From an uncultured Aquimarina sp. (GTDB lineage: Bacteria; Bacteroidota; Bacteroidia; Flavobacteriales; Flavobacteriaceae), in contig CANLYR010000001.1 in the NCBI GenBank assembly GCA_947495425.1, forward strand, positions 62,001 to 126,000: a stretch of DNA of 64,000 nt, given 5' to 3'. This document shows positions 35,478-45,066 of the stretch, piece by piece (the stretch's first letter is position 1; each line of letters starts with the position of its first letter). Under the pieces are notes generated by a model. That model made no database searches, was not told the origin of the DNA, and saw nothing but the letters and a program-made list of their open reading frames with translations. A program made the position numbers and the translations under genes.

Positions 35478-37265
35478 CTAGTTTATCGCATCCCCACGTA
35501 GTGTTCGATATTTTTTTCGTGCATTTACAAAATAAATGCTATCAGCGTGGTTGAAAATTATCTTCTCATACAATTCTTTGGCTTTTTCTGGCGCTCCTAA
35601 TTCATTAACATAGAGTTCGGCTAACCAATAGTAGGCATCATCGACCAAAATATCATCGGGGTAAAATTCTATGATTTTTAGGTAGTTTACCCTTGCTTTT
35701 TCGAATTGTTCACTAGTTTCAAATAGCTTAGCTTGTCTAAGAAAAGCTTCATCTTCTATTTTTTCACCTTTGTGTTGAGTTAAGATTTTTTCATACATCG
35801 CTATAGCTTCTTCGTTTTTATTCTGAAAAGAAAGTAGATCAGCTTTGGCAAAAATCTTTAATGCAGTTTGTGTGGAGTCTTCCTGAGAATTATCACTAAT
35901 AATCAGACTTAGCTCCATAGCATCATTGGCAATGAGCTGTGATGTAGAAGATTTAAGGACATCGAGCTGTGTTTGAGCCCACTTAAAATCACCTTTGTAA
36001 TAGCTGGTTTTTGCGACTTTAAATCGAGCATCCTGAGCTAAATAATTATTTTTTAAAGCATTTTGAACCTGAGTATAATATATTAATGCCTGATTAAATT
36101 TTTGATTTAATATGAGGATATCAGCAATTTTCATTTTAATTCTAGACGATTGAAATCTGGATAGCGATTCTCTCTTAATAATATCTTTTAAAAAATCAAT
36201 AGCCTCTTGCTTCTTATCCTGATTAAATGCCAAAAAATGCGCATAATCAATTTGTAAACTTATCGTTTCTCTTGATTTCCCATACTCAGAAAATACAGTG
36301 TTGTATTGTTCTACAATGGTTTTGTATTCTTTCTTATTAGCATTGTCAACCTTGGCTTTTAAGATAATTTTGTGCGCTGTAAGCTTCATATCTCTGGATA
36401 CGGGAGTATCAAGGATATAATTCAGGATTTCTGTAGCAGATTTAATATCTTTTTCGGCAATAGCTATCCTGGCAAGATCGATGATCCCTTGCGGGCCTTC
36501 ATCTTTACGTTTATAAATTGCTTTTTCCTGTGCAAATGCTTTTTTAAACTCTTTTTGTTGCACAAATAACCAACTTAGCATTTCGTTATACAATATATCA
36601 GGATTTTGCTGAATTCTTTTAATAAGTAGTTTCCTAAAAATAACATTAGCCTCACTGGTAGGTGTATCTGATATATAATCACTAAAATTTCTTTGTACAA
36701 TATTAATGTAATTGGGTTGCAACTGCAATAAGGACAGATAGCTATCAAACATTTTCTCTAGTTTTCCCTGTTCCCCATAAATTTTAGCTAATTGTACATT
36801 AAAATTAGCTCTGGGATTATCTTCCATCCCTTTTTGATAGATCAATGCGGCTTCGTCTAATAAACTATATTTTTCAAATGTCTGTGCTAATGAGTATGCA
36901 TGGTTTGCATTAGTATTCGTATACGTTTCTATGGCTTTGTCATAGTATATTCGCGCTTGTTCTGATTGTTGCTGAAGATCGTAGTGATGACCAAGCTCTA
37001 CTAATATTTGGGCATTTTCAGGATTTTTTTCTACTCTAGTCAACAAGATTTTTTCAGCTTCCTCGAATTGCTCTAGTTGTTGAAAAGATTCTACCAACCC
37101 TAATAGATAGTTAATGCGGTTCGGATTTTTTGTGTAGAGTTTCTTATACACAGAGAGTGCTTTCTCATATTGCCCTTGCGTCATATAGTTTTTTGCTAGC
37201 TGCTCGGATTGTGCAGACACTGAGAAAGCAAAGAACAAGGCGATATAAAAAATAATAAAGCGCAT
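35478..37265 (-). CDS. Exported TPR-repeat protein
   Basis: 595 residues: a signal peptide (FAFSVSAQSEQ) and then at least eight tetratricopeptide repeats spread over the whole length (for example MTQGQYEKALSVYKKLYTKN and FEEAEKILLTRVEKNPENAQ). The final repeats include FYPDDILVDDAYYWLAELYV, resembling YbgF/BamD-type helices. It is probably a periplasmic scaffold. It has no lipobox. Next upstream is serS. Confidence 0.85.
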   Translation of the reverse strand: MRFIIFYIALFFAFSVSAQSEQLAKNYMTQGQYEKALSVYKKLYTKNPNRINYLLGLVESFQQLEQFEEAEKILLTRVEKNPENAQILVELGHHYDLQQQSEQARIYYDKAIETYTNTNANHAYSLAQTFEKYSLLDEAALIYQKGMEDNPRANFNVQLAKIYGEQGKLEKMFDSYLSLLQLQPNYINIVQRNFSDYISDTPTSEANVIFRKLLIKRIQQNPDILYNEMLSWLFVQQKEFKKAFAQEKAIYKRKDEGPQGIIDLARIAIAEKDIKSATEILNYILDTPVSRDMKLTAHKIILKAKVDNANKKEYKTIVEQYNTVFSEYGKSRETISLQIDYAHFLAFNQDKKQEAIDFLKDIIKRESLSRFQSSRIKMKIADILILNQKFNQALIYYTQVQNALKNNYLAQDARFKVAKTSYYKGDFKWAQTQLDVLKSSTSQLIANDAMELSLIISDNSQEDSTQTALKIFAKADLLSFQNKNEEAIAMYEKILTQHKGEKIEDEAFLRQAKLFETSEQFEKARVNYLKIIEFYPDDILVDDAYYWLAELYVNELGAPEKAKELYEKIIFNHADSIYFVNARKKYRTLRGDAIN

Positions 37266-37434
37266 TTTGCAAGTTTTTATGTAAATATAGCTTTAAAGTG
37301 ACAAAGTTACAAAGAAGCTCAGTTGTAAAGACCTAGTTTCTTTATAATGAATAGTAAGCAGTAATTAGTTTACAGTACGTAGTTCTGATAATTATCCACA
37401 TGTCAAACTGCCTACTTATAACTTGCAAACTGAT

Positions 37435-38706
37435 TTAATCTATCCACTCAAATCCACAATAAGGTACTAATACGTCTGGTATTTTGATTCCTTTTGGGGT
37501 TTGATAATTTTCTAAAATACCTGCTAGTACTCTTGGTAATGCCAAGGAGCTTCCATTAAGCGTGTGTGCTAATTGGTTTTTGCCGTTCTTATCTTTGAAA
37601 CGTAGTTTTAAGCGGTTTGCCTGATAGGATTCAAAGTTCGACACCGAACTGATCTCTAACCATCGATCTTGAGCTGTTGAGAATACTTCAAAATCATAGG
37701 TAAGGGTAGCCGTAAATCCAATATCGCCTCCACATAGCCGTAAGATACGATAGGGTAATTTTAGTTCTCTGAGAATATCTTTCACATGTGCTACCATGCC
37801 ATCCAGCGCTTGATATGAGTTATCGGGTTTTTCGATGCGCACAATTTCTACTTTGTCAAATTGATGTAGTCGATTTAGACCACGCACATGAGCACCATAA
37901 GAACCTGCTTCTCTTCTAAAACAAGGTGTATAGCCGGTACAGCAAATAGGCAATTCATTTTCTGTGAGCAATTCATCTCTGAACATATTGGTTACCGGTA
38001 CCTCGGCAGTAGGAATAAGGTATAAATCGTCTCCAGTCACATGGTACATTTGTCCTTCTTTATCAGGTAGTTGTCCGGTACCATATCCAGAGGCTTCATT
38101 TACCAAATGTGGCACTTGATATTCTTTGTAGCCTGCATCTGCGTTTTTATCTAGGAAATAACTAATTAGGGCACGTTGTAATCTTGCTCCTTTCCCTTTG
38201 TAAACAGGAAAACCAGCACCAGTAATTTTTACACCCAACTCAAAATCAATAATATCATATTTTTTAGCAAGTTCCCAATGGGGTAACGCATCATTTTCAA
38301 GTGTAGGGATATTACCTTCACGAAAAATTTCTTCGTTATCCTCATCACTTTGTCCATCGGGTACAGATTCATGCGGTATATTAGGGATAGTATACAACAG
38401 CGCTGTAAGTTGCTCCTGAATCTCAGATAATTTAGCAGATAGTTCTTTTGAAGCTTCTTTTAGCTTTGCTGTTTTTTCCTTCAATAGATTAGCCTTTTGT
38501 TGTTCTCCATTTTTGAACAATACCCCGATTTCTTTTGAGAAGGTATTAGAATCGGCCAAGGTATTATCGAGCTTTGTCTGAGTTGCCCTGCGATCTTCAT
38601 CCAGAACAATCACTTTATCCAAAACCGGCGCGGCATCAAAATTACGTTTGGTCAACGCTTTACTATAGGATTCTTTGTTTGCTATTACGTTTTGTACTAC
38701 TAACAT
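37435..38706 (-). CDS. serS: Seryl-tRNA synthetase
   Basis: 423 residues: an N-terminal coiled-coil arm that binds the long variable arm of tRNA-Ser (residues ~30-110), then the class II core with motif 1 near YQVPHLVNEASGYGTGQL, TAEVPVTNMF, motif 2 in CFRREAGSYGAHVRGLNRLH (arginine of the FRxE type), and motif 3 NGSSLALPRVLAGILENYQ. Charges tRNA-Ser. A 20-bp perfect hairpin element lies in its 5' leader (38728-38818). Confidence 0.98.
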   Translation of the reverse strand: MLVVQNVIANKESYSKALTKRNFDAAPVLDKVIVLDEDRRATQTKLDNTLADSNTFSKEIGVLFKNGEQQKANLLKEKTAKLKEASKELSAKLSEIQEQLTALLYTIPNIPHESVPDGQSDEDNEEIFREGNIPTLENDALPHWELAKKYDIIDFELGVKITGAGFPVYKGKGARLQRALISYFLDKNADAGYKEYQVPHLVNEASGYGTGQLPDKEGQMYHVTGDDLYLIPTAEVPVTNMFRDELLTENELPICCTGYTPCFRREAGSYGAHVRGLNRLHQFDKVEIVRIEKPDNSYQALDGMVAHVKDILRELKLPYRILRLCGGDIGFTATLTYDFEVFSTAQDRWLEISSVSNFESYQANRLKLRFKDKNGKNQLAHTLNGSSLALPRVLAGILENYQTPKGIKIPDVLVPYCGFEWID

Positions 38707-39095
38707 GATTTGTTTTTTGGGCGATTGCCGGGCTATTCATTATATCTTTTTATTTTTTTGTGCCCAGAGGTTCTCGAAGGGCACAAAAAAATAAAAAGGA
38801 TGCCATTACTATCCCTATCGCAATGAAGAAGCAAATTTAAAGAAAACCTTGGTCATAGAAAGTATAGTTACAAAGAGAATTTAGAAACTTTCAATAGTAG
38901 TTAATTGTGTTTTATTCTCAATGCGACCAAACCCTCCTAGATAAACTGTTCTTTCAAAACACACAATTATTTTTAGATACGTTAAAGCCCATAAGTTATA
39001 CTTAATGACGGTTCCTTTATTCAACAATTTCATTATTTCCGATAGCGTCTATGTAGTAAAATTAACAGATAAAATTAAGAACCGTACTTTAATAT
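38707..39095. other. Intergenic region (389 bp) with the serS leader element
   Basis: The part next to serS is filled by the hairpin element at 38728-38818. From ~38830 to 39095 I see no coding frame and no clear repeat; it is AT-rich and lies past the stop codon of the lipocalin gene. Confidence 0.6.
38728..38818 (-). ncRNA. Structured element upstream of serS (copy 2 of a two-copy family)
   Basis: Read on the minus strand: GGGATAGTAATGGCATCC, a perfect 20-bp stem (38746-38765 with 38779-38798, 13-nt loop), then GATATAATGAATAGCCCGG. The flanks match the copy at 44186-44291, where GTAATGG and AATGAA are GAAGCGG and AGCGGA. It ends 21 nt before the serS start codon. I think it resembles the Flavo-1 RNA motif, but this is from memory and unverified. 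It could be a leader RNA, a terminator or a mobile repeat. Confidence 0.6.
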
Positions 39096-39767
39096 TTATG
39101 GATATACACACGCATTATTTTGTGGTGTAACCTGTAGCTTTCTAAGATCATACCCTTGTATGATAAGGTTAACAAAGATCTTAAATAATGCTTTTGTTTG
39201 CTTTATGGTAGTAATTTTTTGAGTTCTACTCAGGATAAATAAGCTTTCTCTGCTAGGGCCACTCACAACAGCAAAATCATAAGGCTCATTATTGTCAAAC
39301 CCCACTAAATCAATAATCCAGTAATCTCCGGGAACGGGGCCAAAAAATACTTCGAGCTTGGCATTGGTATCTGAATCTACAACTAGAGCTTTTCCATTTA
39401 CAGAAGAGAATTCTCCTGTTATGGTCGAGGTGCAATTGTTAAAAACACTCAGTCCTTCTGGTATGATTTCGTAATCAGCAGTTGTACAAGAGCAATTTTG
39501 ACTAAAAAAAGATGGGAAATTAGCAAGTTCAAACCATCGGCCAGTATACCTCGAAATATCAACGAAGTCAACAGTTTGAACCGGGCCAAATGTTTTCTCT
39601 ACCCTGGGTTGCTGCTCCAGAGCTTTATCAATAATAGCAGTAATATCTTCAGTGATTTGCTGCTCAGTGGCGATAGTTTCTGAGCTTTCTTCTGTCGTAT
39701 CTTTTTCGCAATTTGTAAAAAGCAATAAAGATAAAAGTAATGTCATTGATAGAGCGATTTTTTTCAT
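39096..39767 (-). CDS. Lipocalin-family lipoprotein (Blc-like)
   Basis: 223 residues with a lipobox (LLLLFTNC) and acidic linker (residues 20-65). The lipocalin domain starts with the conserved RYTGRWFELANFPSFF and has further lipocalin motifs in VPGDYWIIDLVG and FAVVSGPSRESLFILSRT, all like bacterial lipocalin Blc. Blc proteins bind lysophospholipids or fatty acids at the outer membrane. Extra cysteines in NCSCTTADY and FNNCTST may form disulfides. Confidence 0.9.
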   Translation of the reverse strand: MKKIALSMTLLLSLLLFTNCEKDTTEESSETIATEQQITEDITAIIDKALEQQPRVEKTFGPVQTVDFVDISRYTGRWFELANFPSFFSQNCSCTTADYEIIPEGLSVFNNCTSTITGEFSSVNGKALVVDSDTNAKLEVFFGPVPGDYWIIDLVGFDNNEPYDFAVVSGPSRESLFILSRTQKITTIKQTKALFKIFVNLIIQGYDLRKLQVTPQNNACVYP

Positions 39768-40111
39768 GATATATATCTATTAAGTTGGAGACATGAAAGT
39801 ACTCAAAAATCATAGTAAAACATTTTGAGTATTGTTAAAAAAAAGTAAAATTTAATGCATCATGAGAAAGAGGGTAGAAAATCAATACGTTTTTGTTTTA
39901 GAAAATCACTAGCAAAGTTTATCATATGTTTTTCTAGTAGTGTATCGGCCTTAAAATGGAATATTGTATACATCTGATCAATGCAATCTTATTTGGATTT
40001 AAAATATAGAGTTTCTGATTATTAATCTATAGAATTGATAATCAAGTGAATATTTTATGTTGTAGGTAGTTTTTTTTCATTATTTTTAGTATTCAACTTA
40101 AATATATTTTT
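39768..40111. other. Intergenic region (344 bp) between divergent genes
   Basis: Holds a 9-bp inverted repeat, TACTCAAAA (39800-39808) with TTTTGAGTA (39823-39831), near the lipocalin start, which could be an operator or hairpin, and a likely promoter for the metalloprotease gene at 40060-40088. No coding frame is supported. Confidence 0.5.
40060..40088 (+). promoter_or_regulatory. Likely promoter of the M57-type protease gene
   Basis: TTG at 40060-40062, 18-nt spacer and TATTTTTA at 40081-40088, one base off the TAnnTTTG -7 consensus, 23 nt before the ATG. Confidence 0.4.
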
Positions 40112-40900
40112 ATGAAAACTTTTAAATTTTTGATGTTGATTGCATTGGCAATCAGCATTACGTATTGTACGAATGATGGCGAAAATGGTATTGAGCCAGA
40201 GAACATCATTGTTGATCAAGAAGAAGTATCTTCTGGGACGCTAGAAAAACTACAACACATGGGATTTGATGTTAACAGGATTCCTCCCAAAATAGCTGAA
40301 GGAGGAGTTATTGTAGATGGAGATATCTTTGTGACTAACGAAAGCATTGAAACTGTTGATTTTCAAAAACAAGCTTTTTTTAGTCTCGTAAGCTGTAATA
40401 GGGTTAGAACTATTCGAATCCAGAATAGGCTTGGTAACAATGCGGCAGGTAGAGGATTCCAAAGAGGTATCAATTTATGGAATAGAGTTAACGGAACAAC
40501 GCTACGTTTGATTAATGTAAGTAGCAATCCTGATATTGTTGTTCGTTTGGCACGACGTAATGAAATAGGTGGTTGGGGCTTAGGTGAATTTCCTACCAAT
40601 GGTGTAGAAGGTGGTCTGATTATCTTAAATCTTAATGAACCCTACCAGGGAAGACCCGTGACATCTAGAGAGTGGGGAAATATACTAGCTCATGAAATTG
40701 GACATAATATTGGGTTTCTACATTCAGAACAAGGATTTTTTGGCACACAAGTCCCTGGGACACCGAACATAGACCGTAGATCAATCATGACTTCAGGATC
40801 AAACCCTAGTGTTGTATTTAATGCAAACAGCGTATCTTCGAATGATGCAAGAGCTGTAAGAAGAATGTATACCAATAATAGCAACAGACTATGCCGATAA
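40112..40900 (+). CDS. Dual-action HEIGH metallopeptidase lipoprotein (M57-like)
   Basis: 262 residues with a lipoprotein signal (ISITYCTN). The metzincin zinc site HEIGHNIGFLHSE starts at about residue 194, with a Met-turn candidate in SIMTSG. The Asn/Arg-rich mid-domain and C-terminal SSNDARAVRRMY match the Bacteroidota M57/HEIGH peptidases (relatives of myxobacterial protease B). It is probably surface-exposed or periplasmic and degrades proteins. It has its own promoter and stands alone. Confidence 0.9.
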   Translation: MKTFKFLMLIALAISITYCTNDGENGIEPENIIVDQEEVSSGTLEKLQHMGFDVNRIPPKIAEGGVIVDGDIFVTNESIETVDFQKQAFFSLVSCNRVRTIRIQNRLGNNAAGRGFQRGINLWNRVNGTTLRLINVSSNPDIVVRLARRNEIGGWGLGEFPTNGVEGGLIILNLNEPYQGRPVTSREWGNILAHEIGHNIGFLHSEQGFFGTQVPGTPNIDRRSIMTSGSNPSVVFNANSVSSNDARAVRRMYTNNSNRLCR

Positions 40901-41108
40901 ACTGAGATAGAGATCTGAAAAGTATTAAATTCAAACAATAGTTGGTATAATGCGAACCATTTAAGGTAGACAAGAACCCTGTTTTTTTAACCATTAAAAC
41001 TTAGCAGATTTTTCGCTACTTTATGAATAATAATAGGTTTTCAGATCTCTTTTTCTCAAAACATTAAATTACTTCAATACTATTACTATCCTAATTATTT
41101 TATCATTC

Positions 41109-42464
41109 TCAATAACTCTTTGATAGTTCTGCCTCAGGAGTAGTTGGTTCCTGATATTTAATGATCCATGGGTTTGTGGTAAAATGGTTCCACGGTACAC
41201 TCGCAAGGTCGACTTCTGGATCAATAAAAGGTTTACGTTTTTTACCATTTACCGAAACGTGGCTTTTCACATAGACAGCAATATCTTTTCCTTGGGCAGC
41301 ATACTTATTTTTGAGATGTTGTGCGAACTGCCACATAAAATCGGGTTTGGTATTGAGTGAGCGTATTTGTTTCTTGGACACATGCTCATATTTTTTAATA
41401 AATTCTCGTTTGGCTTCAGGATCATTTTTATCTACGATATAAAAATTAGTATTTCCTGATCGCCCTCGTAGCATCATACGCCAGCTCAATCTGTGGCCTT
41501 CTTCAGTCCATAATACATCTCCCGGGATAACCCAATGTCTCACAGGTAAAATAATTTGAATGATAAACCAAACGATAGCAATCGGGATTAAAACGTTCTT
41601 ATAGGAGGGTACAATTACTTCGTTAGCCGTATAAAATTCTTTCTTTTTCATGAAAATTTGATGTATTTTTTCTCTAGAAAAGAAAAACACACTAAATGCT
41701 AAAGATAAATATGGGAATATGCCGATCTGAAATATTATAGAGTTAAATAGATGAAAGAAAATGCCCAGACAGAAAAAAGTAAATCGAGTTCTTTTCCATA
41801 ACAACAGCGGTATGACTAAAAGATCAAATAAAAGCCCAAAATAGGTGACACCCACATGCGCCCAATGATTTTGTAAGAGAGGGCCAATTATTGGATAGTA
41901 TGCGCGTCCTGCCATAAGGTTTTTTGCTACCGTATAATCTAACCAATCAGGATACAATTTTGCTACAGAAGCATAAGTATAAACAATCCAAAGTTGTAGT
42001 ATAATCACCAAAACGATCCACCGTGGCATTGAGATCTTTTTGAGCAACGGGTTCCGTTTTACATCTATAGAGAAGTAGTCACCAGCGGGTAATATACTCA
42101 TTAATATACATAGTAGTAGTAATAAATAATAATGATTATTATAGGATGCTTTTTGCATAAAATATACGCCTGCCCACATTACAGTATATGCGATCATGCT
42201 CCACCTGTATTTGAACCCAACCATCACCAAAAGACCAAATATTCCCATGATAGCAAAATAGAAATACATACCATTGCCGGGTAGTGGTTGCAAAAACTCC
42301 AAACCTATAAAATTAAAAGTAAACTTAGGTTCGACAAGCGTGCGAGTAATCCATCCTGTAAAAATTGCTCCTATAGCTTCTGCGGCAATTAGAAAACCAA
42401 AAAAAACTCTAAATATAATTAGCGCACTATTGTCTATTTGTGTAAATAACCAGCGATTGATCAT
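41109..42464 (-). CDS. HTTM-domain membrane protein (gamma-carboxylase-like)
   Basis: 451 residues with about eight hydrophobic segments in residues 10-310, then a soluble C-terminal region of ~140 residues. The opening FTQIDNSALIIFRVFFGFLI and the conserved pattern NHYYLLLLLCILMSI are typical of the HTTM family, which includes vitamin K-dependent gamma-glutamyl carboxylase. Bacterial HTTM proteins are mostly of unknown function. Its start codon overlaps the ribF stop by 4 nt, so translation is coupled to ribF. Confidence 0.83.
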   Translation of the reverse strand: MINRWLFTQIDNSALIIFRVFFGFLIAAEAIGAIFTGWITRTLVEPKFTFNFIGLEFLQPLPGNGMYFYFAIMGIFGLLVMVGFKYRWSMIAYTVMWAGVYFMQKASYNNHYYLLLLLCILMSILPAGDYFSIDVKRNPLLKKISMPRWIVLVIILQLWIVYTYASVAKLYPDWLDYTVAKNLMAGRAYYPIIGPLLQNHWAHVGVTYFGLLFDLLVIPLLLWKRTRFTFFCLGIFFHLFNSIIFQIGIFPYLSLAFSVFFFSREKIHQIFMKKKEFYTANEVIVPSYKNVLIPIAIVWFIIQIILPVRHWVIPGDVLWTEEGHRLSWRMMLRGRSGNTNFYIVDKNDPEAKREFIKKYEHVSKKQIRSLNTKPDFMWQFAQHLKNKYAAQGKDIAVYVKSHVSVNGKKRKPFIDPEVDLASVPWNHFTTNPWIIKYQEPTTPEAELSKSY

Positions 42465-43393
42465 ACTTGTGCGTTTATATAATCACGAGAAAAATCTTCA
42501 TCTTGTTGCATAGCTTCTTGTAGTTGATCAATAGAATCAAATTTTTTCTCATCTCTAATACGTTTCAACATTTCAATTTGTATCTTTTTTTCGTAAAGAT
42601 TAAATGAAGCATCAAAAAAATGAGTTTCAATGGTTTGGTGTGTACCATGAACTGTAGGGTTAGTTCCTATATTCATCATCCCAAAATACGTTTTGCTATC
42701 GATATCAGATTGTACAATATATACCCCGTTTTTAGGAATCAATTTATAAGTTTCTTTAATATGCAAATTGGCAGTAGGATAGTTGAGTTTGCGCCCAAGC
42801 TCCTTTCCTTTGACAACTCTGCCGGTTAGCATAAAATTATATCCCAGATACTTATTGGCTTTGGTAATATTACCCTCTGACAATGCTTGGCGAATTTTTG
42901 TAGAGCTTACTACAACATCTTCAATATCTTGTTTAGAAATTTCTTCTACGGTAAAATTATTTTGAATGCCGTATGAAGCTAAATCTGTTATGTTAGCATT
43001 ACGATTACGCCCAAAACGATGATCATATCCTATAATTACATGCCTTACATTGAGACAATCAATAAGCATTTGCTGTACGTATTCTCCTGCAGTAAGGCGA
43101 GAAAATTCTTTTGTGAATGGATGAATCACCAGACTTTCTAAACCAGTTTTTTCAAGAATTTGGATGCGTTCATCGATTGTATTTATAAGTTTGATATTTG
43201 AATCTTGTTGAAGTACCATTCTGGGGTGTGGAAAAAAAGTGAGGATAACAGACTCAAGCCCATCTTTTTTTGCTCCTTCTATCAGGTGTTCGATTATTTT
43301 TTTATGGCCTATATGAACACCATCAAAAGTACCTATGGTTACTACCGAGGGTATGTTGTTATCATATGTGTTGGCATCTGTATAGCGTTTCAT
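42461..43393 (-). CDS. ribF: Bifunctional riboflavin kinase/FAD synthetase
   Basis: Makes FMN and then FAD from riboflavin. 310 residues: an N-terminal nucleotidyltransferase domain (TIGTFDGVHIGHKKII, IGYDHRFGRNRN, SSTKIRQALSEG) and a C-terminal riboflavin kinase (GRVVKGKELGRKLNYPTANL, KNGVYIV). It is the first gene of a pair with the HTTM gene (4-nt overlap). The length and domain order are normal. Confidence 0.97.
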   Translation of the reverse strand: MKRYTDANTYDNNIPSVVTIGTFDGVHIGHKKIIEHLIEGAKKDGLESVILTFFPHPRMVLQQDSNIKLINTIDERIQILEKTGLESLVIHPFTKEFSRLTAGEYVQQMLIDCLNVRHVIIGYDHRFGRNRNANITDLASYGIQNNFTVEEISKQDIEDVVVSSTKIRQALSEGNITKANKYLGYNFMLTGRVVKGKELGRKLNYPTANLHIKETYKLIPKNGVYIVQSDIDSKTYFGMMNIGTNPTVHGTHQTIETHFFDASFNLYEKKIQIEMLKRIRDEKKFDSIDQLQEAMQQDEDFSRDYINAQV

Positions 43394-43536
43394 CTCGTCA
43401 TCTTTATTTTTGTTATTATTAGATGGGATTCGCTACTGCGCATTGTAATTAACATTAATTTGGTTGTAATCATTCATTTTAAAAATGAAGAATTTATAAG
43501 AATGGTAAAAATAAAAAATAGTTCGAATACATTTCT

Positions 43537-44166
43537 TTATTTTCCGTTAAAGGTATTCATAGTATTGGATAATCCGGCTGTAGCAAAAGATTTAATTAAA
43601 GCTATTGCTTTCTCTAGTCGTTCTGGCATAGTTGTTTCTTCCTCTTCGTTCCACTCGCCCAGTACATAATCTACTTGTCTTCCTTTATTGAATGCTGCAC
43701 CTACGCCAAACCTAAATCTGCAGTATTTAGAAGTATGTAGTTGTGCTTCAATATCTTTTAATCCATTATGCCCACCAGCACTACCCTTTGCTTTCAATCG
43801 TATGGTACCAAACGTAAGATTAATATCGTCTGTGATGACTAATAGATTTTCCAAAGGTATTTTTTCTTTTTCTAACCAATATCGAACTGCTTTTCCGCTA
43901 AGGTTCATATAAGTACTTGGTTTTAGCAGAATAATGGTTCTTCCTTTGAATTTATAAGTCGTGAGATCTCCTAGTTTTTGAGTTTCGAAAGAAAGCTCTT
44001 CTTTTTGTGCCAAAGCATTAAGAATTCTAAAGCCAATATTATGGCGGGTGTTATGGTATTTTGGACCTATATTACCGAGTCCGACAACAAGAAATTTTTT
44101 CATAAGTTCTTCTTGAGTTTCTTCTACTTTTTCTTTTGAAAATATTCTTCTGAATATAGAAAGCAT
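43537..44166 (-). CDS. pth: Peptidyl-tRNA hydrolase
   Basis: Releases tRNA from dropped peptidyl-tRNA. Core motifs VGLGNIGPKYHNTRHNIGF (catalytic His), LLKPSTYMNLSG and RFGVGAAFNKGRQVDYVLGE are present. 209 residues include a ~21-residue charged N-terminal extension before MKKFLVVGLG (start 44103 if that Met is used); such extensions occur in flavobacterial Pth. Transcribed in the direction prs, rplY, pth, but a terminator and repeat separate it from rplY. Confidence 0.96.
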   Translation of the reverse strand: MLSIFRRIFSKEKVEETQEELMKKFLVVGLGNIGPKYHNTRHNIGFRILNALAQKEELSFETQKLGDLTTYKFKGRTIILLKPSTYMNLSGKAVRYWLEKEKIPLENLLVITDDINLTFGTIRLKAKGSAGGHNGLKDIEAQLHTSKYCRFRFGVGAAFNKGRQVDYVLGEWNEEEETTMPERLEKAIALIKSFATAGLSNTMNTFNGK

Positions 44167-44185
44167 ATGCTATTAGTTTTTGCGT

Positions 44186-44291
44186 GAGGGATAGAAGCGG
44201 CATCCTTTTTAATTGTGCGCTGAGGTTTTACACTGAGCTTGTCGAGGTGTTCTCGAAGCGTGCAATTAAAAAGATACAGCGGATAGCCCGG
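44186..44291 (+). ncRNA. Structured element next to pth (copy 1 of a two-copy family)
   Basis: GAGGGATAGAAGCGGCATCC, a 16-bp stem with two G-U pairs (CTTTTTAATTGTGCGC / GCGTGCAATTAAAAAG), then GATACAGCGGATAGCCCGG. The flanks match the serS leader copy. The 37-nt loop contains ACTGAGCTTGTCGAGGTGT, a form of the widespread CTTCGACAAGCTCAG repeat. It lies on the plus strand between rplY and pth, opposite to both genes. Possible relation to the Flavo-1 motif is from memory. Confidence 0.6.
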
Positions 44292-44343
44292 TCTCGAGCC
44301 TTAAGATCGAGGACACGCCCATATAATTTAGGTAAAAATAAAA

Positions 44344-44374
44344 AAAGCACTTTGATTAAAATCCAAAGTGCTTT
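44344..44374 (-). terminator. Terminator of the prs-rplY operon
   Basis: Perfect 11-bp stem AAAGCACTTTG with its complement, a 9-nt loop and, on the minus strand, a run of seven T. It lies 22 nt after the rplY stop codon. Confidence 0.88.
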
Positions 44375-44396
44375 AAAATATCCTCTTGGTATGAAA

Positions 44397-45041
44397 CTAT
44401 GCTTCAGCAGCAGGAGCTTCGGCAGCAGGAGTTTCTCCTCCTTCAGCTGCAGTTCCTTCTTCTTCTTCTTCTTCATCTTCTTCGTCTTCAACAGCAACAC
44501 GAGAAGTTTTAACCATACAAATTACAGTATTATCTGGATGTAGGATAGTAAAGTCATCACTTGCCACATCGGTAACTAATAATTTGTTTCCTATTTTAAG
44601 GTTCGTAATATCTCCTTCGATTACATCTGGTAATTTTGAAGCAAGACCTTTTACGGTTATACGTCTTAAGTTAAAACGCAATACACCACCATTACGAACA
44701 CCTTTTGAGTTTCCTGTTGTTTTAAAAGGAAGTGCAATAGTGATCGGCTTGTCATCAAAGATTTGTATAAAATCGATGTGCAAAATCTTGTCGGTTACAG
44801 GGTGAAATTGAATATCCTGAAGGATAGCGTTTATTTTTGTACCATTATCCAATGCGATTACCACGGTATGAACGTCTGGAGTGTACACTAAATTTTTGAA
44901 AGCAATTTCTGGTGCTGCAAAGTGTACTATAGTGTCTCCACCGTAAATTACACAAGGTACCTGCCCAGCATTACGTAAGGCTTTTGTTGCTTTCTTGCCT
45001 ACGCTTTCTCTTTGAGATGCATTGATTGTTAATGATTTCAT
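44397..45041 (-). CDS. rplY: 50S ribosomal protein L25/Ctc
   Basis: 214 residues from [20 protein letters not shown] (45041). The N-terminal 5S rRNA-binding domain and the C-terminal CTC/TL5 domain are both there ([35 protein letters not shown]). The tail is Glu- and Ala-rich ([11 protein letters not shown] then AAEAPAAEA). It sits 25 nt after prs, in the classical prs-rplY order, and ends at a strong terminator. Confidence 0.96.
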   Translation of the reverse strand: MKSLTINASQRESVGKKATKALRNAGQVPCVIYGGDTIVHFAAPEIAFKNLVYTPDVHTVVIALDNGTKINAILQDIQFHPVTDKILHIDFIQIFDDKPITIALPFKTTGNSKGVRNGGVLRFNLRRITVKGLASKLPDVIEGDITNLKIGNKLLVTDVASDDFTILHPDNTVICMVKTSRVAVEDEEDEEEEEEGTAAEGGETPAAEAPAAEA

Positions 45042-45066
45042 TTTAAAAAATTTATTAATTATTAAT

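Noticed and set aside
38728-38818. T-box riboswitch in front of serS
   Set aside because: No T-box sequence is seen, and T-boxes are not expected in Bacteroidota; a repeat or general structured element fits better.
44228-44500. Lys-rich 90-codon frame
   Set aside because: Out-of-frame reading of the rplY tail and the nearby repeat.
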